Below are positions 56,617-64,000 of a stretch of 64,000 nt of DNA, in pieces (within the stretch, counting starts at the first letter, position 1; each line of letters opens with the position of its first letter). The DNA is taken from positions 38,286,964-38,350,963 of the forward strand of contig NC_049901.1 in NCBI RefSeq assembly GCF_001411555.2, read 5' to 3'. The notes under the pieces are model-generated. The model was not told the origin of the DNA, did not search any database, and worked only from the letters and a program-made list of their open reading frames with translations. This DNA comes from Juglans regia. Lineage: Eukaryota > Streptophyta > Magnoliopsida > Fagales > Juglandaceae. Made by a program: the position numbers and the translations under genes.

Positions 56617-58394
56617 TTCCATACTCGTATGTGGGGGATCTTGACCGGGGCGTGGACGAGGGGCTGCTGCTCAATGAATGGGTCTACGTTTTTCAAATTT
56701 TTCCCCTCCCGTTTTAGGTATATGTATTGCAAGCATTTCATGATCTGAGCATAGTGTTATTGTTTTCATCTCTATTTGTTTTGATTTCATAGATTTGGAG
56801 TTTTTGTGTACTGTTTGGGTAAATGGGAGCTCTTTGGGAACTCGATTGTGACAGTTCAGGTGTGAACAGAAGCTTCTTTGTTCCCTCTCTGTAAGCGTCT
56901 CCGTGTACTTTGCCCTGACATTGCAGATTTTATATTATAAAAAGGGCCTTTCTTAGGTTCAGATTTTTATGTTGAATTCTTGCTGATCATAGGCATAAAC
57001 TTTGTTGGCGAGGTTTTGCTTCTTCATCTAGCGGGCTTCTTCTTTTCTTTTTCCTCTTTTTCTCATGCAACTGTACTTGATTTTTCTCTCTGGGTTTAGT
57101 CTTGGATGTGAATGAAAGAGTGGGTTGATCTTATTTTTCTACAAAATTTGAGTCTTCATCTGGTTTGTGAATTTTGAAGGGTTATGCTGTGGGAGGTTTT
57201 AGTATATTTAGGTCTATGCCTTTCTTTTCCCAAATTTTTTACTTATTTTTTTTTCCTATATGTTTCTGAATTTCATGGTTGTTTGTAGTTGTATCATGAT
57301 TGACTCTTTTATGGATGTTTTTTTTATGCAAGTAAAATATGGATCCAAAATATTTTTTACATCTCTCAAGTTTCTATTTTTTTCTTTAAACATTTTGCTC
57401 TTTGAATGGTCTTTAACAGATTGCTTGGATTTGAACATAATCTGGCTCTAACAGAGAGTTTTAGAGTTATATTCTGTTCATAGAAATTATCCTTAGAAAT
57501 TGAGGCATGTGTTGGAATTACCCTCTTGCGCTATCCTAATCATGGGGCACCACAAATGACAAATGATGATGCTTTCACTACCTCCCAAAAGAAGAACATG
57601 ATCTTGAGGATGTAGCCAAACTACCCTCACTGAGGAGGTGAGTCTCTCAATCTGATTTTGCTGGTTTGGTATCTTGAGACTTTCTTTTCACTTTTGTTTT
57701 CTCTTGTAATTCTTGTATGATTTTGATGATCTTGAGTCTCTCAATCTCTTGTTTTCACTTTTGTTTGGTATAATTTTGTTTTCTCTCAAACTTGTTCATC
57801 TAAGAATCATAAACAAGAGGTTCAATTAAGAAAGCTTGCAGAGCAGATACTTGAGGCATCAACTAATGCAGAGCCAAATTCTACATAATGTTTGCATATT
57901 TAACTTTTATATGATATTTACCTTTTAGAGGACATTTATTTGTATTCTTTTGGTTAATTTTTATTGATTTTCCTTGAAATATAAAATTAGTGCATAGCTT
58001 GGATTTTGATGAATAAGGTTTTATGCATTTATATTTTTTTGGGGGATAATTGTTATTTGCGGCGAATCCTAATTCGCCGTAGTTTTTTTTTTTTAATGTT
58101 CATCATTATCTGCGGCGAAGACTACTCGTCGAAAATAATTATTTTCAGAGAACTACGCTAGCGGCAAAAATTAAAGTCCTCACATGAAAAGTATTATTTC
58201 CGACGAATGATTTTTGCATAAAAAGATATCCTATACGAAGAAATCCAAAGCTCACCGTAATTGATCAACTCAAACGATTTATTCTCGACCAATTTTTTGC
58301 AAATGAATTTCGGTTGGGTGAAGTGTTTTGTGGCAAAAAGTATGCTTTTTGCAGCAAATACTACTCGCCGCAAAAGGCCAGATTTTTTGTTGTG
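56066..58394. mobile_element. 2.3-kb CACTA element, non-autonomous
   Basis: Left end CACTACAAGAAAAAACC, right end (other strand) CACAACAAAAAATCTGG: 13 of the first 15 positions agree, so the right terminus is mutated. The right subterminal region (58050-58375) has GCGGCGAAT, TTCGCCG and ACTCGCCGCAAAAGG motifs; the left has TTGCGACAA and TTGTCGCTGCAAA. The middle has a GC-richer exon-like block, ending GCCGAGGAGGTGAGTCTC with a splice-donor look. A near-identical ACTGAGGAGGTGAGTCTC recurs at about 57629-57646. No transposase. Confidence 0.75.
56509..56548. repeat. (CT)n microsatellite
   Basis: About 20 CT units, with a second block of about 14 units at 56585-56612. Confidence 0.95.
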
Positions 58395-58397
58395 TAT

Positions 58398-61300
58398 TTG
58401 TCATAAATGATTTATCATATATTTTTTATCAGCTTAAATTTTTAAAGATAATTAAGTAGTAATTTCACATATAGTATTAGAGCGAAAGTCTTAAATTCAA
58501 ACACTAACACTTAAAAGATAAATATAAATTATTAAATTTATATATTTTCATCCGTTTAAGCTTTTGAGATAAGTGAACAAATTATATATAATTACATGAG
58601 AGATCATAGCTAGACATAACATGTGGATTCACCAATGTTATAATTATATATAAATTATTATTATTATTTATTTATTTGTAGTTTCTTTACTGCATGCAGG
58701 CTAGCTTAATTAATATATAATTACTAGCCAAATGTGAATGCATGCTGCCAGGCTCGATCGATTCCAAGCTAACCATGCATGATCCCGGTATTAGCAGTAC
58801 TAGCTGCCAGATACTTAAATTGTGATTTCCAGTCAATTCCTTCAAAACCAAGGGTCAACTTTCAAATATTAAAGTGCACGTGCACGTGTCACTTGTTAAT
58901 TACGAGAAAAATGAACTTAACTAGCTAGGTACGTACAACTCAGAATTAATTTATTCTTATTAATTATTTCTATTACTATTATATAAAATGCCTCATTTGA
59001 TCTCCAAAGCATGCAGCTAGCTAGCTAGCTAGCAGTTTGTTGATCAACTGCAGCCCTCAATCCCATGTATTCATAACTAAAAAAATCTTATTGATAACAT
59101 ATATTCTTGAAAAATGATTTATACAGTTTTAAAGTATGTAAATTTTATATATATGTATTCTTTTTAAGAAAATTTGATAAATTTTAGAACTGCATGGGAA
59201 ATTTTTTTTTTTAATAATAGGCTCTATTTAAAAAAAAAATACACGAGACTTGTACACTTGAAAATTATATCTAACTAGCATTTATGTTATTAGACTAGAA
59301 AGAAACAAAACGAGGTATATTAATATATGAGTAATGTTAGAGAGAAGTCATTATAGTAGTGCACACTTTGTACGCACTGCGTGACTGCTTCTAGTTGATT
59401 ATTTTCAACACCACTTCAGAAGATGTATGATCTACATGATGCCACATCATGCGTGCAAAATGGATACTCTTAATAATAATTTTTATCTATATTTATTTTT
59501 AATATATATGCAGAACATATCTTTGGAGCACATAAAGAATAATTCTTTTTTATTTATTTATTTGAAAGTCGGCCGCCATTTAAGCTGGATTATTTTAAAC
59601 TAATCTTAAATCTAGCTAGATTTAATCTAGGATTCCCGATTTCCAACCACATAAAATATTGGCATGCATTTAATATATATACTTAAGAATAGAGTGATAA
59701 TTAACAAACAAAATGGGGTCCATGATCATGATCAATTGCATTGTCCTGACGTGACACGTCTTACAGCCATATGATGGGGTCATGAAAGTTTGACTTATAA
59801 ATCTTCGTATAGAATATATATATATATATATAACATTAATATCCATAGGTGGGGGGAACAATGAAAAGTTTCTCCTTGTAATCATGAAGTACTCCACCGA
59901 ACCCTTGAATCCTCAATAATTTTAGTGGGTTTAAGAAGAAAGGATACAAGCTAAAGAAAAAAAAAAAAAAAGGTTTAGCATGCAGGCTCAGTCCCCGGCC
60001 GGCCCCCACCCCCCTTCCCCTTCAGTTTTTGTGAGCTAGACAGGAGCAAGCAGCTAGGAAAATTTGTGACCTAGATGTGTGCGGAAATACTATGTGGTTT
60101 ACTCTTTTGTGGCAACATTTTTGAAACCCTACTCTCAATGATGCAATTATGTATCTTCTTCTTTCTTTTTTTGCTTCTTTTCTTTTCCTTTTTGTTTTAC
60201 TGTATTCTCTGGGGACCAAGGGGGGCCTGTTTCTTCGAAGCACACGTACTACTGTTGACATAGATTGATCTGAAACGTTCGATCAAGAAAAAAAAACAGA
60301 TGTTAATTTACTGATCTCAACTACTGTTATCATTATTATTGGACTATCACATCGGATATGTATGGATGGCATGGCTTTGATGAAGTGGAATCACAATTAA
60401 AAGCCTTTCGAGGCAATTCTGGTTGGATGGCCAAGTACGTAATTATTGGAGATTGGCCCAAAAATATTTCTCTTTTATTTTATTTTTTTTTCCTTCTTTT
60501 TCCAATTAAGTTTCTGTTTGGAACTTCTGCAGACTTTATTAAACAGTACGACTGATAGATAGCTTTGAGTAAAAGCTTGTGATTTATATATAATTATATA
60601 GTTTGTAGAGTTTTTTACTTATCATTCATACATATTATGTATTATATTTAATTTTTAATTTTTTTAATTTTTTAAAAATTAATTAAATTCTTCTACTCAT
60701 CATTCATACAATATATATTTAATAAAAAAAATTAAAAATTAAAAAATTATGTATAATGTGTGATATATATAAAAATGATGAGTAAAAATTTTCGAACCCT
60801 ACATATATATATATATATATAAATATATATTGGCTGGGTTTGAATGATGGACATCTTTGAAATAAAAAGAATATGCCCTATTAAATTTGTATGTACTGGA
60901 TTTTGGAAAACCCTAGTGTTGATGGGACCAACAGTCCTAATCTTAGCTTACCTATCTTGTTCTCTAAAAGTATTTTTCTTATGGGTGGTAATTACAAGCG
61001 GTAAGAATAAATGGTAAAAATAGTATTTTTTTATAGTATAAATAGTACTGATGAGGTATACGTATGAGGAGGGTAATATAAGGTGGTTGAAAAGCAGCTG
61101 TCAGTGGAGGCAGTGCCCTCTAGCTAACAAGTAAGGGAAGCAATATCAACCTAAAAAGACATCGTAATTACTTCTTCCATCTAATAAAAACTTGGCCGAT
61201 AGAAAATTATGATCTGGTTACTGACTCTCCAAACACAATACGTATGTACAAATCTGTCATATTGTGTTTTGAATTTCTTTCATGATTGATGATGAGACAG

Positions 61301-61649
61301 AGTAAAAATCTCAGAGAGGGAACTGTAATCCACATCTTTTAGGTCCTTTTGAGGAAAAAATGTCACCTAAGCTGTGATATGGACCTTTTGAAGGGAAGGG
61401 GGAACACTACTACATATGTAGAAAGAAAGGAGAGAAAATGCATTGGTAATAACTTGAGCAGCAAGCAACGTATTTAGATTCTAGCCCTTCAAAAGCAAAA
61501 TTGATAAAGGGTCTTACACATATACATATGTAGAATTGATAAACAAAGGCAAAAGGAGAAACAAAAAAAAAAAAAGAAAGAAAAACTTTCCCAGAAAAGA
61601 AGAGAGAAGAACATTGCACACTGAAAGAAAATGGTTTGGTTTGGTTCAT
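58398..61649. other. AT-rich intergenic DNA downstream of the ERF gene
   Basis: Holds GCTAGCTAGCTAGCTAGC at about 59013-59031, the palindrome GTGCACGTGCACGTG near 58876-58890, (AT)n at 59815-59831 and 60802-60820, and an inverted AT-rich hairpin near 60630-60780. Nothing in it resembles a gene. Confidence 0.45.
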
Positions 61650-62423
61650 TTAATATTGCCACAGTATAGGTTCGAAGCTACTTGGGATCACACCCTCTGC
61701 CTCTGTCATTGAGATATTATCCCTAAAATACCCGATATCATCAATGCTGCTGTGACACCATGGAGGAGGATAGAGCCATCCGTCCACCGAGTCTACATAC
61801 ACGAAATCGTTACTCAACTCGACCGACTCGAAACTCGTCCCCAGAGTCGGCAGCTCCACTATCTCGCTCAGCTCCTCTGGGGTTGACACGTCGCACGAAG
61901 ACGAAGACACTGTAGTAGCTGAGGAATATGACGAGGAGGAGGACGACGGCGAGGGCGTTTTGGGAACCTCAAACTCCATGGAAGCTGCTTTGGCAGCAGC
62001 GGCTTGGACATCCCGGGGCGAGTTCGAAGCGGGCCGTGGAAGAGACCCGGAGAGTTCGGGGAAGTTGAGGATGGCCGAGTTGCCCTTGATGCTCAGCGCG
62101 GCCACGTCGTGGGCCCGGGCAGCCATTTCCGGGGTCGAGAAGGTACCGAGCCAGATCCGGTTCTTCTTCCGGGGCTCGCGGATTTCGGATACCCATTTGC
62201 CCCAGCTTCTCATTCGTACCCCTCTGTAAACCGCGTGCTTGCTGCTGTCACGGGCTCGCTTCGGCTGTTTTGGGTCCGGGTCGGGCGAACTGGACTCCTT
62301 GTAAGTCGGGTTCGGAGCCGATCCTGGTAAAGACCGGGACAACCCAGATGAGAATGGTGAAGATGGAGAAGGGGAGGACGAGTTGGAGCTTGACTCGGTC
62401 TCCGAGTAAGGCGGATCAGCCAT
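61650..62423 (-). CDS. AP2/ERF transcription factor, DREB subgroup A-4 (TINY-like)
   Basis: An intronless 257-residue protein, in the usual size range for this subgroup. Residues 1-50 are Ser/Pro-rich. A basic stretch ([12 protein letters not shown], 51-62) adjoins one AP2 domain at about 65-122, with [19 protein letters not shown], then [20 protein letters not shown] and LNFPEL. Val78 and Glu83 are the V14/E19 pair typical of DREB proteins, which bind DRE/CRT (A/GCCGAC) elements. After the domain come [10 protein letters not shown], a Ser-rich tract (158-176), an acidic region (181-245), and the C-terminal LWQY, like the LWSY-type end of group III factors and possibly part of the activation region. 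It acts in the nucleus, probably in stress or growth control, by family knowledge. The start is the first ATG of the open frame; the domain is complete and no breaks are seen. Confidence 0.95.
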   Translation of the reverse strand: MADPPYSETESSSNSSSPSPSSPFSSGLSRSLPGSAPNPTYKESSSPDPDPKQPKRARDSSKHAVYRGVRMRSWGKWVSEIREPRKKNRIWLGTFSTPEMAARAHDVAALSIKGNSAILNFPELSGSLPRPASNSPRDVQAAAAKAASMEFEVPKTPSPSSSSSSYSSATTVSSSSCDVSTPEELSEIVELPTLGTSFESVELSNDFVYVDSVDGWLYPPPWCHSSIDDIGYFRDNISMTEAEGVIPSSFEPILWQY

Positions 62424-62800
62424 TGCTGCTAAATGACTTGGATGGAAAGCAATCTCGGGATTATAATTCTCAGAAGGGAAAGATTTCTTACTATAAGTGG
62501 AAAGCCGCCTCTGAACTTCTCAGTAGATCACTACCGTGTAGCACAAAAGACACAAACAGAGAGAGAGAGAGAGTGCGAGAGCGAGAGAGAGAGAGAGATG
62601 CAGAGAGAGAATGGGTACTCGTGTGTATGAAGTAGGAAGAAGTTGGGGGATGAGAAAGGACAATGAGGGGAAGAAGAATGAGAATGAGGAGGAAGTGGAG
62701 GAGGGAAGTGGGGTTTTTATTAGGAGAAAGGGGAGGGAGGATGAAGAATGAAAATGCAAGGTAAACGTGAGGCTTTTATTTCCCAATGGACCCTTTTTAT
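62424..62800 (-). promoter_or_regulatory. Leader / proximal promoter of the ERF gene
   Basis: On the minus strand this is pyrimidine-rich, with a (CT)n block at about 62555-62600, as is common in plant 5' leaders. A short open frame starting at 62786 could act as an upstream ORF if transcription begins above it. A TATAGATG-like sequence near 62860-62868 is a weak TATA candidate. Confidence 0.4.
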
Positions 62801-64000
62801 CCCATCATCATGCTCATCTTTCATTCATGCATAGGCATGAGTTCTCATTTTTCCAAACCCATCTATAAGTACGACGAGTGTCCGTTAAAAAGTTTTGCCA
62901 CGTTTTTTTATTAAAAAATTATGTACTTCTCGCATATTCTGACGTGTCTGTAGTTGGAGTCGAAACTCTTTTCCTTTCAAATGTATTAAAAAAAAACCAA
63001 GACATACCAATTAGAAAGGGAGAGATTTTTGAGGGGCAAGTAGAGGGAGAAAAAACTTGAAAGGTGAAAGAAAATGGTGAGTGTGGGGTATCTTAGTCAG
63101 GGTACAAGTAAAGGGTAACACAACCAAACACAGGCTGGAAGAGGCAGGCGGCCCTGGCATGGGGACAAATAGGGATTTCCATTGAAGAAGAATGGTCTAA
63201 AGCCTGATCTCTACTAGTTGGGGTCCTCTTCTTCCCTCCCTTGCTTGCTGCTGATCATCTCGTACTACTTACCATCTCAATAAAATCTTTCCATAATTTG
63301 TTTTCACCTCTCTCCTTTGCTTATGTATAATATAATGAAAATAATACTTCTACTTAATTCCTCTGTCCTCCCCTAACCCATTCATAATTACCCTTTTGTC
63401 CTCCCTCCCCCTACATCATGCAGTGCATTGGTACTGACTCTGTTTTGCCAGTTTTTGAGAGGTTCTTCTTTTTAAGATCCAGGTTTCCTGTTCTTGGTTT
63501 CTGATATGGGTCTTGGTCTTCTACTGTTTATGAGTAGAATTCTCCTCTTTCTTTGACTATGGAAGTTTTTATGGATTTAAAATTCCTTTAATGACTGAAA
63601 CAATCAGCAACCCCCGGTTTCATGGTTCATAACATGGGCTTTTAATTGTTTTGGTCCCATCAAAAACTTGATTTCATCATCTTTCCGATCAGAGGATAAC
63701 GTTGATAGTTTTCTACGGAACAACCTTACTCTCAACTCATTTTATATTATTTTATTATTATAATTTTTTTAAATTTTTACATAAAATATAATAAATAATT
63801 TAACTTTTTCAAATATCAAAATAATAATAATATTAAAAAATAATATTCTAACAATATTTTATTCAATTTTTAACTTTTATTTAAAATCATCTCATCCTAT
63901 CTCACTATCCAAACGAGAACTTATAGTTTGTATTGAATTTTATTATTTTTATCTGTTACACAAGTTTATGTGGTTGTGATATATTTAAGTAGGTTCATGG
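62801..64000. other. Region upstream of the ERF gene
   Basis: No second gene recognised. Holds a MITE at 63725-63916. Confidence 0.45.
63725..63916. mobile_element. ATGAGATGAG-type MITE, copy 4
   Basis: Left CTTACTCTCAACTCATTTTA, AT-rich core, right CATCTCATCCTATCTCACTATCCAAACGAG. It is the reverse-oriented version of copies 1 and 2. Confidence 0.7.

Noticed and set aside
56404..56748. Open frames with Ser-Leu or Arg-Glu repeats
   Set aside because: Products of the (CT)n microsatellites inside the third CACTA element.
61969..62330. Open frames on both strands over the ERF gene
   Set aside because: Shadows of the AP2 coding sequence caused by its high GC content.
1..64000. CRISPR arrays, bacterial operons, rRNA or tRNA genes
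   Set aside because: None seen; the sequence is plant nuclear DNA and the repeats are explained by transposable elements and microsatellites. tRNA genes could be missed without a covariance search.

Overview
The window looks like nuclear DNA from a woody eudicot. It is AT-rich, full of (AT)n tracts, and dominated by plant transposable elements: Ty1/copia LTR retrotransposons, CACTA, hAT and small MITE-like families. Only one gene looks intact, a plant-specific AP2/ERF transcription factor. A short MITE family with ATGAGATGAG-like termini recurs at least four times. I associate that type with Fagales such as walnut or hickory, but this is recollection and the species is not established.

Layout. 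1-2283 holds a decayed fragment that may come from an endogenous pararetrovirus. 2284-7390 is an old minus-strand copia element with both LTRs, split by a 1.1-kb hAT element at 3830-4961. 7755-15495 is a second old copia. Its 5' LTR is preceded by a duplicate of its own 3' internal end, its leader holds six tandem ~84-bp repeats, its integrase remnant carries a fold-back duplication, and a 1.2-kb CACTA element sits inside it. 17293-21903 is a young copia: the 203-bp LTRs differ at one base, the target duplication is GGGGG, and the coding region is interrupted by one frameshift in a T7 run. 29401-33300 is a minus-strand copia with one LTR and a truncated gag.

33301-42167 is a patchwork of MITEs, a hAT element (35144-35855), an unclassified repeat family (called R1 here) and an intronless pseudogene of a DHHC palmitoyltransferase joined to an R1 copy. 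42171-51818 is the most interesting locus. It is an apparent 9.6-kb CACTA element with TGT target duplication and dense GCGGCGA-type subterminal repeats. I see no transposase in it. Inside are fragments of two unrelated host genes: a heavy-metal-associated isoprenylated protein (HIPP) on the minus strand with its introns, and a prolyl-oligopeptidase/DPP-type S9 peptidase exon on the plus strand. A third CACTA element lies at 56066-58394. The ERF gene is at 61650-62423 on the minus strand with a GA/CT-rich leader.

No operon-like cooperation exists here. The functional unit is the single ERF gene. The rest records repeated transposition, nesting and gene-fragment capture. No searches could be run; family names come from motifs read directly in the sequence.
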